Shown: positions 7,892 to 16,422, counted from the stretch's first letter. The stretch is DNA of 64,000 bases from Scatomorpha stercorigallinarum (GCA_944387865.1 CALXGN010000003.1:1-64000); one strand, 5' to 3'. Notes: generated by a model not told the origin, from the letters alone. Program-made: numbers and translations.

Positions 7892-10357
7892 ATGAAGACA
7901 AGCAAAAAGCTGCTGAGCCTGCTGCTCGTGCTGGCTATGGTCTTCGCCCTGGGCTGCACGGCCTATGCGTCCGACGCCGAGACGGCGGACACGGCCGAGC
8001 CCACCGAAGAGACCGGCGACACGACCACCGAGGCTCCGGCCGAGGGCGAGGAGGCCCCGGCTGAAGGCGAAGAGGCTGAGGAAGAAACTCCCGCCGAGGA
8101 AGAGGCCCCGGCCGAGGAGACCCCCGCCGAGACCGCCAGCAAGATCGTCATCATCCACACCAACGACATCCACGGCGCCATCGACGGCTACGCCAAGATA
8201 GCCGCCCTGAAGGCCGAGTACGAGGCCGAGGGCGCCGCCGTCCTGCTGATGGACGCCGGCGACTTCAGCCAGGGTACCGTCGAGGTCAGCTCCAGCAAGG
8301 GCGCCACCGCCGTCGAGCTCATGAACCTCGCCGGCTATGACGTCGCCACCCTGGGCAACCACGAGTTCGACTACGGCTACGCGAACCTCGTCTCCGTGAT
8401 GGAGAACGCCGAGTTCGACGTCCTGGCCGCCAACGTGCTCTACAACGGCCGCGCCGAGTTCGCCGCCAGCGCCACCTATGAGCTGGGCGGCAAGACCATC
8501 GGCGTCTTTGGCCTCGCCACCCCGGAGACCGCCACCAAGGCCAACCCCGCCATGATCAAGGGCGTGACCTTCCTCTCCGACAGCGCGCTCATCGGCTGCG
8601 CCCAGGAGCAGGTCGCCGCTCTTGAGGCCGCCGGCTGCGACTACATCGTCTGCCTGGGCCACCTGGGCATCGACAATGAGAGCGCCCCCAACCGCTCCAT
8701 CGACCTGCTCACCGAGGTCACCGGCATCGATGTGTTCATCGACGGCCACAGCCACAGCAGCCTTGACGACGTGAAGGCCGCCACCGGCGGCACCGGCAAG
8801 GTGGGCGACACCCTGGTGACCTCCACCGGCACCGCCGCCGCCACCGCCGGCATCGTCACCATCGAGGACGGCGCCATCACCGTCTCCTCCGTTGACCTCG
8901 CCACCTACGAGGGCTCCGACGCCGCCGTCGCCGCGCGCGCCGCCGAGATCAAGGCTGAGATCGAGGCCGAGTACGGCGCCGTGTTCGCCACCACCGAGGT
9001 GGACCTGAACGGCGAGCGCGACCCCGGCAACCGCACCGAGGAGACCAACCTCGGCGACCTGATCACCGACGCCATCCTCTGGTACGCCACCACTGAGGCC
9101 GACCTGGACGTCGATGAGGCCCACGTCGTGGCCGTCACCAACGGCGGCGGCATCCGCGCCTCCATCGCCAAGGGCGACATCACCAAGAAGGACGTCAACA
9201 CCGTCCTGCCCTTCGGCAACACCGTCGCTTACATCTACGTCACCGGCGAGCAGCTGCTCGAGGCCCTTGAGGCCGGCACCTACTGCACGCCCACCGCTGT
9301 TGGCGCTTTCCCGCAGGTCGCCGGCATCGAGTTCACCGTCGATACCAACAAGGCCTACGACCAGGGCGACCTCTACCCCGGCTCCACCTACTATGGCCCC
9401 GCCAGCATCCAGCGCGTGACCATCGACAGCATCAACGGCGAGGAGTTTGACCCCGAGGCCACCTACTGCGTCGTCTCCAACAACTTCACCGCTGCCGGCG
9501 GCGACACCTACTACGCCTTCACCGCCGCTGAGGACGTTGTCGATTCCGGCATCGCCATGGACGTCGTCGTGATGGACTACATCACCGAGGAGCTGGGCGG
9601 CGTTGTCACCGCCGAGCAGTACGGCGAGACCCAGGGCCGCATCACCATCCTGAAGCCCGTGTTCACCGACGTGGCTTCCACCTCCTGGTACTACGACGCC
9701 GTTATGACCGCCTATAACGACGGCCTGATGACCGGCGTTTCCGCCACCACCTTCGCGCCCAACACCAACATGACCCGCGCGATGATCGTCACCATGCTCT
9801 ACCGCCTGGCCGGCGAGCCCGCCGTCGAGGGCAACGTGTCCGAGACCTTCACCGACTGCAAGGACGGCTCTTACTACGCCAACGCCGTTCTGTGGGCCAG
9901 CGAGACCGGCGTCGTCACCGGCCGCAACGCCACCACCTTCGACCCGAACGGCACCCTGACCCGTCAGGAGCTGGCCGCCATCCTCTACCGCTACTGCGGC
10001 TCCGCCGCCGCCGAGGCCGAGCTCGCCTTCGACGATGCTGAGAGCATCGCCTCCTGGGCCAGCGACGCTGTGGCGTACTGCGTGGAGAGCGGCCTCATGA
10101 GCGGCGTGTCCAGCACGTCCTTCGCCCCCACCGGCTTTGCCAACCGCGCCATGGGCGCCACCGTCCTGGTGCGCCTGGCCGCCATGGAGATCGTCCCCCC
10201 GGTAGCCGCCGAGGAAGATGAGGCTCCGGCCGAGGACGAGGCCCCCGCTGAGGACGAGGCCCCCGCCGAGGACGAGACCCCTGCTGAGGACGAGACCCCC
10301 GCTGAGGACGAGACCCCTGCTGAGGACGAGACCCCCGCTGAGGACGAGGCTGCCTGA
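7892..10357 (+). CDS. SLH-anchored bifunctional UDP-sugar hydrolase/5'-nucleotidase
   Basis: The 821-residue secreted protein begins with a signal peptide (MKTSKKLLSLLLVLAMV..., cleavage near AYA-SD). An acidic Ala/Glu/Pro linker spans about residues 27-80. The metallophosphatase domain (about 83-310) has HTNDIHG, DAGDFSQG, LGNHEFDYG and FIDGHSHSS. A 5'-nucleotidase C-terminal domain (about 370-560) carries TNGGGIRASI. Three SLH repeats start near residues 590, 652 and 712, and the protein ends in an acidic Glu-Asp/Pro tail. It should hydrolyse extracellular nucleotides, binding the wall through the SLH repeats. The start follows GGAGGATAAAC. The Thr/Asp/Ala-rich composition and GCC/ACC-biased codons suggest high expression. 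It is monocistronic, with terminators on both sides. Confidence 0.92.
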   Translation: MKTSKKLLSLLLVLAMVFALGCTAYASDAETADTAEPTEETGDTTTEAPAEGEEAPAEGEEAEEETPAEEEAPAEETPAETASKIVIIHTNDIHGAIDGYAKIAALKAEYEAEGAAVLLMDAGDFSQGTVEVSSSKGATAVELMNLAGYDVATLGNHEFDYGYANLVSVMENAEFDVLAANVLYNGRAEFAASATYELGGKTIGVFGLATPETATKANPAMIKGVTFLSDSALIGCAQEQVAALEAAGCDYIVCLGHLGIDNESAPNRSIDLLTEVTGIDVFIDGHSHSSLDDVKAATGGTGKVGDTLVTSTGTAAATAGIVTIEDGAITVSSVDLATYEGSDAAVAARAAEIKAEIEAEYGAVFATTEVDLNGERDPGNRTEETNLGDLITDAILWYATTEADLDVDEAHVVAVTNGGGIRASIAKGDITKKDVNTVLPFGNTVAYIYVTGEQLLEALEAGTYCTPTAVGAFPQVAGIEFTVDTNKAYDQGDLYPGSTYYGPASIQRVTIDSINGEEFDPEATYCVVSNNFTAAGGDTYYAFTAAEDVVDSGIAMDVVVMDYITEELGGVVTAEQYGETQGRITILKPVFTDVASTSWYYDAVMTAYNDGLMTGVSATTFAPNTNMTRAMIVTMLYRLAGEPAVEGNVSETFTDCKDGSYYANAVLWASETGVVTGRNATTFDPNGTLTRQELAAILYRYCGSAAAEAELAFDDAESIASWASDAVAYCVESGLMSGVSSTSFAPTGFANRAMGATVLVRLAAMEIVPPVAAEEDEAPAEDEAPAEDEAPAEDETPAEDETPAEDETPAEDETPAEDEAA
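10207..10353 (+). repeat. 18-bp in-frame tandem repeat in the nucleotidase tail
   Basis: About eight copies of an 18-bp unit of the form GCTGAGGACGAGACCCCC encode repeated A-E-D-E-[AT]-P hexapeptides at the C-terminus. Copies differ only at a few positions, so the number could vary by slippage or recombination without changing frame. Confidence 0.85.
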
Positions 10358-10843
10358 GCCTTATCCCGCTTGAATCAAACAGGAAGCCGGGGAGCGAAAG
10401 CTCCCCGGCTTTTCCAAACTGCGTTTGGATGCAGAGGCGCTGCGCGCCTCGCTGACTGAAGGCCCCCACGAGGGGGCCAGTGCCACCCCATTTCTTTGGT
10501 CTTGCCCAAAGCCAGGCGCAGCTTGGCCGACCGTGCGTTGCTCCCTGCGGTCGCGGCACTACCTTGCATGTTTTCACCAGTTAGCGGCGCGAGCGAAGCG
10601 AAGCCAGGCTGCGATAAGGAGGCAATGGGCTGTGCCCGGTCTACCGAAAGGCTTCCAACAGTGGGGCGCGCAGCGCAATTGCCAGCGGCCGTTGGCCGCC
10701 TTTGGAGTCTGAGGGGTTTCTTTTTGACAAGGCAAAAAGAAACCCCTCAGGAAAATCGTGGGTTGATTTGGTTAAGTAAGTCGATTATATTACCGACTTA
10801 GAGGGGCGCGGGCCGCAGGCAACTGCCTCCACACGCAGTGTGG
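10358..10843. repeat. Mosaic intergenic repeat block 3
   Basis: No gene is supported. After a terminator the block contains fragments also seen in blocks 2 and 7 (a CATTTCTTTGGTCTTGCCC piece near 10492), AGCGAAGC-type pieces, the hairpin GAGGGGTTTCTTTTTG/CAAAAAGAAACCCCTC at 10712-10749, and an AT-rich palindrome AAGTCGATTATATTACCGACTT near 10776-10799. The last 100 bp or so are the inverted copy of 34960-35090. Confidence 0.85.
10383..10415 (+). terminator. Terminator after the surface nucleotidase
   Basis: GAAGCCGGGGAGC and GCTCCCCGGCTTTTC form a 13-bp stem with a short T tail, 25 bp after the stop codon. Confidence 0.8.
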
Positions 10844-11974
10844 TCAGGTTGAGGGCATCGGCTGGCCGTTGTAGATGGCCTCGAGCTGGGCGTCGCTGAG
10901 CTCCACGTGATAAAACAGGGAGAAGAACTCGCGCACGGCGTCGTCCACGTCCACCTGGATGTAGTCGGGGTAGATGAGCGCGGAGAGCCAGCGCAGGCCG
11001 ACGATGCGGTTGGGCCCGGGCGGGCGATCCACCCAGCTGAAGGGCGCGTTGGGCGTGCCGTAGACCCTGCCCTCCTGCACCGCGGTGAGGTTGGCGTAGG
11101 TCGGGTCATTCATGATGGCGTCCGCGGCGCTGGCGCCGGGGATGTCGGATTTCGGCTCGCCGTTGACCACGATCACGTCAGGGTCCCAGGCCAGAAGCTG
11201 CTCGGCGGATATCTGCACGCGGCCGCCGTCGCCCAGCTCCAGGTCCGCCACGTTGACGGCGTTCACCAGCTCGATGATGGCGCCGTGGGAGGAGCCGGCG
11301 GGCGCGGTCTCCAGCGAGTCCTCGCCGTTGCCGTAGTACATGCGCACCTTTTCCTCCTCGGGGATGTCCATGTTGGCAATGTCGTCCAGTGTGGCCTCCG
11401 CATAGGCCGCCAGCTGCTCCGCCGTCTCCTCAACGCCGAACAGCTCGCCCATGAAGCGGTAGGCCTCCGGCGTGTGGCTCAGCTCGCTGTCCACGACCAC
11501 TACAGGGATGCCCAGGCTCTCCTGCATGGCGTCCGCGTCGCTGACGATGGCGTCGTTTATCGTGCCGACCATGAAGGCGATGTCCGGCCCCGCGGCCAGC
11601 ACGGCCTCATAGTTGATGGCGTCGCCCATGCCGAAGTTCGGCAGCGTCTCATACTCGTCGAGGATGACGCTCTTCTCAAGGTCGTTCAGCTCGTAGTTCC
11701 AGCCCAGCATCCTGTCCGGCGCCAGCGTATAGAGGAAGATCGCCGCCGTCGGGTCCGTGGAAAACGCCTTGTCGATCACCGCCGGCAGCTCCACCTCGCG
11801 CCCGGCCATGTCCGTCAGCACGCGGGGGCCTTCCTCAGCGGGCTCCTCGCTTGCCGGGGCCTCGCTCTGCGCCGGCGCGCTCTCGGCCGCCGGCTCTTCG
11901 CCGCAGCCGGCCAGCATACCCAGCGCGAGCGCCGCCGTGAGCAGCAGCGCCAGCAGCTTCTTGCTGTGTTTCAT
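10844..11974 (-). CDS. Metal-chelate (iron/cobalamin type) ABC transporter substrate-binding lipoprotein
   Basis: This 376-residue PF01497-type binding protein carries a lipoprotein signal (LALGMLAGC, Cys about residue 23) and an acidic Ala/Glu/Pro linker. The binding fold includes RVLTDMAGREVELPA, INYEAVLAAGPDIAFMVG and LLAWDPDVIVVNG. The start at 11974 follows AAGGAGGCAAAAGG; a longer open frame upstream has no ribosome site. The gene is divergent from the permease gene across a 183-bp control region holding a palindrome. The ligand (siderophore, haem or corrinoid) cannot be told from sequence. Confidence 0.88.
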   Translation of the reverse strand: MKHSKKLLALLLTAALALGMLAGCGEEPAAESAPAQSEAPASEEPAEEGPRVLTDMAGREVELPAVIDKAFSTDPTAAIFLYTLAPDRMLGWNYELNDLEKSVILDEYETLPNFGMGDAINYEAVLAAGPDIAFMVGTINDAIVSDADAMQESLGIPVVVVDSELSHTPEAYRFMGELFGVEETAEQLAAYAEATLDDIANMDIPEEEKVRMYYGNGEDSLETAPAGSSHGAIIELVNAVNVADLELGDGGRVQISAEQLLAWDPDVIVVNGEPKSDIPGASAADAIMNDPTYANLTAVQEGRVYGTPNAPFSWVDRPPGPNRIVGLRWLSALIYPDYIQVDVDDAVREFFSLFYHVELSDAQLEAIYNGQPMPST

Positions 11975-12075
11975 CCTTTTGCCTCCTTGTCCATTTTTGT
12001 TTATCAAACGCCCGGCCCCTCGCGCCGGGTCATTGACTTTGAGTGGATAATGTGGCATAATTTCAACATGCAGGC

Positions 12076-12092
12076 AAAAGCGAATCGCTTTT
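12076..12092. promoter_or_regulatory. Palindromic operator candidate between importer genes
   Basis: AAAAGCGA-A-TCGCTTTT is a perfect 17-bp palindrome. A second pair of arms, GCGAAT and ATTCGC, overlaps it (12080-12105). It lies between the divergent binding-protein and permease genes, where a metal- or ligand-responsive repressor would bind. The regulator is not identified, and the site does not match the classical Fur box. Confidence 0.5.
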
Positions 12093-12157
12093 CATTACAA
12101 TTCGCACTATAGCACATCACTTCACTCAAGTCAAGCCAAAGTTTGGAGGTGCGCAGG

Positions 12158-13189
12158 ATGGAGACGATACACCGGCGCGAGGCCGCGGCGGCGCGGCGGC
12201 GCTACGCCCTGGTACTGCTGGCCATGCTGGCCGCGCTCGTCGGCGCCACGCTGCTCTCGTTCTGGATCGGGTACTACCCCCTCTCGCCGGGGGACGTGGT
12301 GCGGGCGTTTTTGTCGCGTTTCGGCGTGGAGTCCAGCATGGACCCCAACGCAGTGACGATATTCTGGAACATCCGCCTGCCGCGCATTCTCTCGGCCGTT
12401 TTCATCGGCGCTTCGCTCTCCGCGGCGGGGGCGGCCTATCAGAGCATGTTCCGCAACCCGCTGGTCTCGCCGGACATCCTCGGTGTCTCCTCCGGCGCCA
12501 GCCTGGGCGCGGCCATAGCCATCCTCTGCGGGCAGGCCAACTGGGTGGTGCAGCTGGCGGCCTTCACCGGCGGCGTCTGCGCCGTGGCGCTCTCGTATAT
12601 CATCAGCCGCAAGAGCCCCCATTCGCAGACGCTCAGCCTGGTGCTCACGGGCTCGATGGTGATGGCGCTGTGCAACGCGGGCGTGACGATGATAAAATAC
12701 GTCGCCGACCCGAACGACGTTTTGCAGCAGATCACCTTCTGGCTGATGGGCAGCCTGACCAAAACGGACATGGAGAGCTTCCTCTGGAGCGGCGTGCCGA
12801 TGGCCCTGGGGCTCGCGGTGGTGCTGCTGCTGCGCTGGCGGCTGAACGTCCTCACGCTGGACGAGGAGGAGGCGCGCAGCCTGGGCATCAACGTGCGCCG
12901 CACGCGGCTTATTTTCATCGCCGCCTCCACGCTGCTGAGCGCCTCGGCCGTCTGCCTGGGCGGGCTCATCGGCTGGGTGGGCCTGATGGTGCCGCACATG
13001 GCCCGCGCGCTGGTGGGCGCGGACTCCGGGCGGCTGATGCCGGCCTGCGCCATGCTGGGCGGGGCCTATCTGCTGCTGATGGACGACCTGGCGCGCTCCA
13101 TACTGACGATGGAGCTGCCGATAGGCGTGGTGACGAGCATCATGGGCGCGCCCTTCTTCGTCTATCTCATCATCCGCAGGAAGGGGTGA
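12158..13189 (+). CDS. FecCD-family ABC transporter permease
   Basis: The 343-residue protein is very hydrophobic with about ten helices. It has the FecCD/BtuC signature IFIGASLSAAGAAYQ followed by RNPLVSPDILGVSSGA (residues about 72-115), and GGLIGWVGLMVPHMAR in the ATPase-coupling region. It imports an iron chelate or corrinoid with the binding protein at 10844 and the ATPase at 13194. The start is ATG at 12158, with GGAGGT 8 bp upstream. It heads a four-gene run: permease, ATPase, methyltransferase, NTPase. Confidence 0.92.
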   Translation: METIHRREAAAARRRYALVLLAMLAALVGATLLSFWIGYYPLSPGDVVRAFLSRFGVESSMDPNAVTIFWNIRLPRILSAVFIGASLSAAGAAYQSMFRNPLVSPDILGVSSGASLGAAIAILCGQANWVVQLAAFTGGVCAVALSYIISRKSPHSQTLSLVLTGSMVMALCNAGVTMIKYVADPNDVLQQITFWLMGSLTKTDMESFLWSGVPMALGLAVVLLLRWRLNVLTLDEEEARSLGINVRRTRLIFIAASTLLSASAVCLGGLIGWVGLMVPHMARALVGADSGRLMPACAMLGGAYLLLMDDLARSILTMELPIGVVTSIMGAPFFVYLIIRRKG

Positions 13190-13193
13190 GCGT

Positions 13194-13994
13194 ATGCTTC
13201 TGGAAGTGCAGGACCTGAGCGGGGGCTACGGCTCCGGCGACATCGTCAGGGGCGTCTCCTGCGCGGCGGACGCCGGGGAGATCCTCTGCCTGGTGGGGCC
13301 CAACGGCTGCGGCAAGACCACGCTCTTCCGCCTGCTGATGGGCATACTGCGCCGCAGCGGCGGCTCCATCCGCCTGGACGGGCAGGACACCGCCGAACTG
13401 GAGCCGCGCGAGCTGGCCCGGCTGGTGGCCTATATCCCCCAGCACCACACGCCCGTTTTCGCCTACACGGTGCTGGACGTGGTGGTGATGGGCCGCGCGT
13501 CGCACTTTTCGGCCTTCCAGGCGCCAAAGGAAGTGGACCGCGAGGCCGCCTTCTCCGCGCTGGAGAAGATGCACATCGCCCATCTGGCGAACGAGAAATA
13601 CACCGCGCTCAGCGGCGGGCAGCGGCAGCTGGTGATCATCGCCCGCGCCATCTGCCAGGCGGCCCGGCTGCTGGTGATGGACGAGCCGGCGGCCAACCTC
13701 GACTACGCCAACCACCGGCGGCTGCTGGACGTGGCGGTGGAGCTTGCCGCGCGCGGCTACTGCGTGGTGATGAGCACGCACGCGCCGGAGGACCCGGCCT
13801 CCATCGGCAGCCGTGTGCTGATGATGCGCGAAGGGCGCGTGGCGGCCTTCGGCACGCCGCAGGAGGTCATCACGCCGGATAACCTGGAGCGCGTGTACGG
13901 CATCCCCATGGACGTGGTGACGGTGACGGACCGCCGCGGCGAGCGGCGCACGATCTGCCTGCCCCTGGGCGGCGCAGGCATGGAGGAGGTATAA
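13194..13994 (+). CDS. FecE/BtuD-type ABC transporter ATP-binding protein
   Basis: This 266-residue ATPase has Walker A GPNGCGKTT, signature LSGGQRQL and Walker B LLVMDEPAANLD, then a switch His in MSTHAPED. The C-terminal extension (about 215-266) is the length usual for iron-chelate importers. It starts 4 bp after the permease stop and ends 2 bp before the methyltransferase start, so the genes are one transcription unit. Confidence 0.92.
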   Translation: MLLEVQDLSGGYGSGDIVRGVSCAADAGEILCLVGPNGCGKTTLFRLLMGILRRSGGSIRLDGQDTAELEPRELARLVAYIPQHHTPVFAYTVLDVVVMGRASHFSAFQAPKEVDREAAFSALEKMHIAHLANEKYTALSGGQRQLVIIARAICQAARLLVMDEPAANLDYANHRRLLDVAVELAARGYCVVMSTHAPEDPASIGSRVLMMREGRVAAFGTPQEVITPDNLERVYGIPMDVVTVTDRRGERRTICLPLGGAGMEEV

Positions 13995-13996
13995 AA

Positions 13997-14923
13997 ATGG
14001 CGCAGTTCATCCCCGTGGAGGGCAACGAGAGGGCGCGCGCCCTCTTTGAGTCCATGCTCAACGCGCGCTCCAGCGTCCCGCCTTCGGCGCAGGAGACCGC
14101 CGCGCGCTGGGACTCGCGCGCCGACGAATGGGAGCGCTCCGGCGGCGCGCTGCAGACCGACCACGGCAGGCGCGCGCAGGACGCGGCGGCGTTCCTCATC
14201 AGCCGCGGCGCGCTGGGCCCGGAGAGCGTGGCGGCGGACATCGGCTGCGGCCCCGGGCGCTTCGCCTGCGAGTTCGCCAAAACGGCGCGCTCCGTCACGG
14301 GCTTTGACATCTCGCCGCGCATGACGGAGCTGGGCGCGCAGCGCGCGCGGGAGCTGGAGCTGGACAACGTCTCCTTCAGAGCCTGCGACTTCCACGCGCT
14401 GGACGTGCGCGCGGAGGGGCTGGAGGGCCGCTTCGACCTTGTCTTCAGCTCCATGACGCCCGCCGTGCGCGGCGTGGAGGGGCTGAAAAAGACCATGGCC
14501 ATGTCCCGCGCCTTCTGCTGCCAGGTGACGCATGTGTCGAGCGCCAACGAGCTGCAGGGCCGCATCATGCGCGAGCTCTTCGGCCGCGAGCGCAGCGACC
14601 CGCGCTATGGCAGCGGCCAGTGGTTCTACGCCCTCTTCAACCTGCTGTTCCTCAGCGGCTACAGCCCGGATGCCAGCTACTACAACGCGCGCGACGAGCG
14701 CCGCGTGCCCGCCGGGGAGGGCTACGCGCGCCACTTCATGGACATGCTGCTGCCGGAGGGCGAGCGCACGGAGGGCAACCTGCGGCGCATCACGGCCTGG
14801 CTCGCGGCGCACGCGGAGGCGGACGGCTGCCTTCTCGAGCGCAGCGAGACCTGCTACGGCCGCCTGCTGTGGGACGTGCGGGCGCGCTCGCCGCGCATCG
14901 AGTTCTTCCGGGGGCTCATATGA
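13997..14923 (+). CDS. Class I SAM-dependent methyltransferase linked to the importer
   Basis: The 308-residue protein has methyltransferase motif I ADIGCGPGRFA (about residue 80) and a GFDISPRM acidic loop that would hold the SAM ribose. The substrate is unknown. The N-terminal 60 residues include ARWDSRADEWERSGG, often seen in methyltransferases next to metal-chelate importers. It overlaps the following NTPase gene as ATGA, and its start is 2 bp after the ATPase stop, so it is tightly coupled to transport. Modification of an imported cofactor or metallophore is a reasonable inference, not a demonstrated role. Confidence 0.8.
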   Translation: MAQFIPVEGNERARALFESMLNARSSVPPSAQETAARWDSRADEWERSGGALQTDHGRRAQDAAAFLISRGALGPESVAADIGCGPGRFACEFAKTARSVTGFDISPRMTELGAQRARELELDNVSFRACDFHALDVRAEGLEGRFDLVFSSMTPAVRGVEGLKKTMAMSRAFCCQVTHVSSANELQGRIMRELFGRERSDPRYGSGQWFYALFNLLFLSGYSPDASYYNARDERRVPAGEGYARHFMDMLLPEGERTEGNLRRITAWLAAHAEADGCLLERSETCYGRLLWDVRARSPRIEFFRGLI

Positions 14924-15429
14924 CGGCGCGGCACCTCTTCCTCACCGGCGAAAAGGGCGTCGGCAAATCCACGCTCATCGACCGGCTGCTCTCCCGCTTC
15001 CCCGGGCGCGTGGGCGGCTTCCGAACGGTGCGGGTCGATACAGTGCGCCCCGGGAAGGCCACCGTCCACCTGCTGCGCGTGTCCGGCGGCGAGCAGCCCG
15101 GCGAGGGGAACCTGCTCTTCTCCTGCGCCGCGCCGGGGGCGGACATGGCCCTCCGCTTCGAGACGCTGGGCCGCGCCGCGCTGAGCGGCTGCGGGCGCTG
15201 CGGCCTGATACTGATGGACGAGCTGGGCCCGCACGAGGCCGCAGCGCCGCTCTTCCAGCGCGCGGTGCTGGAGGTCCTGGACGGCCCCACGCCCGTCCTC
15301 GGCGTGCTGCAGCGCGCCGGGGAGCCCTTCCTCCGCTCTATCGCCGCGCGCGCCGACACCGCCGTGCTCGAAGTCACCCGCGAGAACCGCGACGCCCTGG
15401 CCCTGCTCATCGAGCTGGCCGGGAGATGA
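14920..15429 (+). CDS. THEP1-type nucleoside-triphosphatase (NTPase_1 family)
   Basis: The 169-residue P-loop protein starts with HLFLTGEKGVGKST (Walker A, residues about 10-18) and has LILMDELGPHE as Walker B, the form seen in THEP1-like NTPases. Members hydrolyse NTPs in vitro and their cellular role is unclear. The start overlaps the methyltransferase stop (ATGA). It is the last gene of the importer operon, followed by a strong terminator. Its conserved position suggests a chaperone- or insertion-type job in cofactor handling (inference). Confidence 0.8.
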   Translation: MTARHLFLTGEKGVGKSTLIDRLLSRFPGRVGGFRTVRVDTVRPGKATVHLLRVSGGEQPGEGNLLFSCAAPGADMALRFETLGRAALSGCGRCGLILMDELGPHEAAAPLFQRAVLEVLDGPTPVLGVLQRAGEPFLRSIAARADTAVLEVTRENRDALALLIELAGR

Positions 15430-15449
15430 CGCCCGCTCGGAAAATACAG

Positions 15450-15498
15450 GCGCGGCCCCCTCTGCTTGCTCACAGAGAGGGCCGCGCTCTTGCCTTTT
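15450..15498 (+). terminator. Terminator of the importer operon
   Basis: GCGCGGCCC and GGGCCGCGC with an inner TCTG/CAGA extension form a long stem, followed by a T-rich stretch. Confidence 0.75.
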
Positions 15499-15542
15499 AC
15501 AGCCATAACATATTCTGCCGGGCACGGTAAGCGCCGCGCATT

Positions 15543-16193
15543 TCATCCGGTTATCTCCCTTTTCAGCCCTGCGGCGTCGTCCACCAGGACGCTCGCGCCG
15601 CTTTCGATGAGCTGTTCGCGGGTGCGGAAGCCCCAGGTGACGGAGATGCAGCCTATCCCCGCGGCGCGGGCCGTGTCGATGTCCACCTCCGAGTCGCCGA
15701 CGTACACCGTGCGCGCCGGCTCCGCGCCCAGCTCGTCCATGGCGGCGAGCACGGTGTCCGGCGCGGGCTTGCGGCGGATGCCCGGCTTCTCCCCCACGGC
15801 CGTCAGCACCAGGCCGCTGAAAAAGTCCCGCGCGAGCTGCGCGGCGGCCGTGTGCGGCTTGTTGGAGACGATGGCGCACTTCACGCCGGCTGCTTTGAGC
15901 TCCTCCAACAGCTCCATGATGCCGGGGTAGGGCGCCGTTTTGATGCGGCTGTGGGCCTCATAAAAGGACAGGTAATCGTCAAAGACCTCCTGATAGCGGG
16001 GGTAGTCCCTCCCGCCGGGCACGCAGTGGGCGATCAGGTAGCCGGAGCCGTTGCCCAGCCGCGCGCGCATCTCGTCGCGCGTCGGCTCCGGCAGGCCGAA
16101 GTCGCGCATGGCGTGCACGACGGCGTCGCGCAGGTCCTCCAGCGTGTCCAGCAGCGTGCCGTCGAGGTCGAAAATAACGGTGTCGTATCTCAT
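15543..16193 (-). CDS. HAD-family phosphatase, phosphoglycolate phosphatase-like
   Basis: The 216-residue hydrolase has HAD motif I FDLDGTLLDT, motif II AIVSNKPH, and motif IV VGDSEVDIDTARAAG. The cap domain between residues 15 and 85 is of the Gph type. It should remove phosphate from 2-phosphoglycolate or a similar small sugar phosphate; the exact substrate is not certain. It is monocistronic, read from the promoter at 16200-16228, which lies back-to-back with the tRNA-Ser promoter. Confidence 0.85.
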   Translation of the reverse strand: MRYDTVIFDLDGTLLDTLEDLRDAVVHAMRDFGLPEPTRDEMRARLGNGSGYLIAHCVPGGRDYPRYQEVFDDYLSFYEAHSRIKTAPYPGIMELLEELKAAGVKCAIVSNKPHTAAAQLARDFFSGLVLTAVGEKPGIRRKPAPDTVLAAMDELGAEPARTVYVGDSEVDIDTARAAGIGCISVTWGFRTREQLIESGASVLVDDAAGLKREITG

Positions 16194-16199
16194 GCTTTC

Positions 16200-16228
16200 T
16201 TTATAAACTAAAAAACTCTGCCTGTCAA
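16200..16228 (-). promoter_or_regulatory. Sigma-A promoter of the HAD phosphatase gene
   Basis: The minus strand reads TTGACA, 17 bp, TATAAA. The -35 box is one arm of the palindrome TGTCAACCTTGACA shared with the divergent tRNA promoter. Confidence 0.8.
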
Positions 16229-16230
16229 CC

Positions 16231-16259
16231 TTGACAAGAGCGCAAGTATGTGCTATTAT
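16231..16259 (+). promoter_or_regulatory. Sigma-A promoter of tRNA-Ser(GCU)
   Basis: TTGACA, 17 bp, TATTAT, with the -10 box preceded by TGTGC. The predicted start is about 10 bp before the mature tRNA. Confidence 0.88.
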
Positions 16260-16275
16260 GTATCAGCTTTCGTCT

Positions 16276-16367
16276 GGAGAAGTACCCAAGAGGCCGAAGG
16301 GGCTCCCCTGCTAAGGGAGTAGTCGGTGATGAGCCGAGCGAGGGTTCAAATCCCTCCTTCTCCGCCA
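16276..16367 (+). tRNA. tRNA-Ser (anticodon GCU)
   Basis: The acceptor arms GGAGAAG and CTTCTCC pair. The anticodon stem CTCCC/GGGAG holds loop CTGCTAA with anticodon GCT at 16310-16312. A long variable arm is present, and the T-arm contains GGTTCAAATCC. CCA is encoded (16365-16367). The size and variable arm are typical of class II serine tRNA. Confidence 0.97.
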
Positions 16368-16370
16368 CAG

Positions 16371-16409
16371 CGCCGGAACTGATTTCATTCCGTTCCGGCG
16401 TTCTTTTTT
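16371..16409 (+). terminator. Terminator of tRNA-Ser(GCU)
   Basis: CGCCGGAAC and GTTCCGGCG form a 9-bp stem followed by TTCTTTTTT, 4 bp after the tRNA. Confidence 0.88.
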
Positions 16410-16422
16410 CCTTTCAGCCGCC

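Noticed and set aside
10207..10353. Tandem 18-bp repeats as a possible CRISPR or regulatory array
   Set aside because: They are in frame, have no spacers and encode the acidic tail of the nucleotidase.
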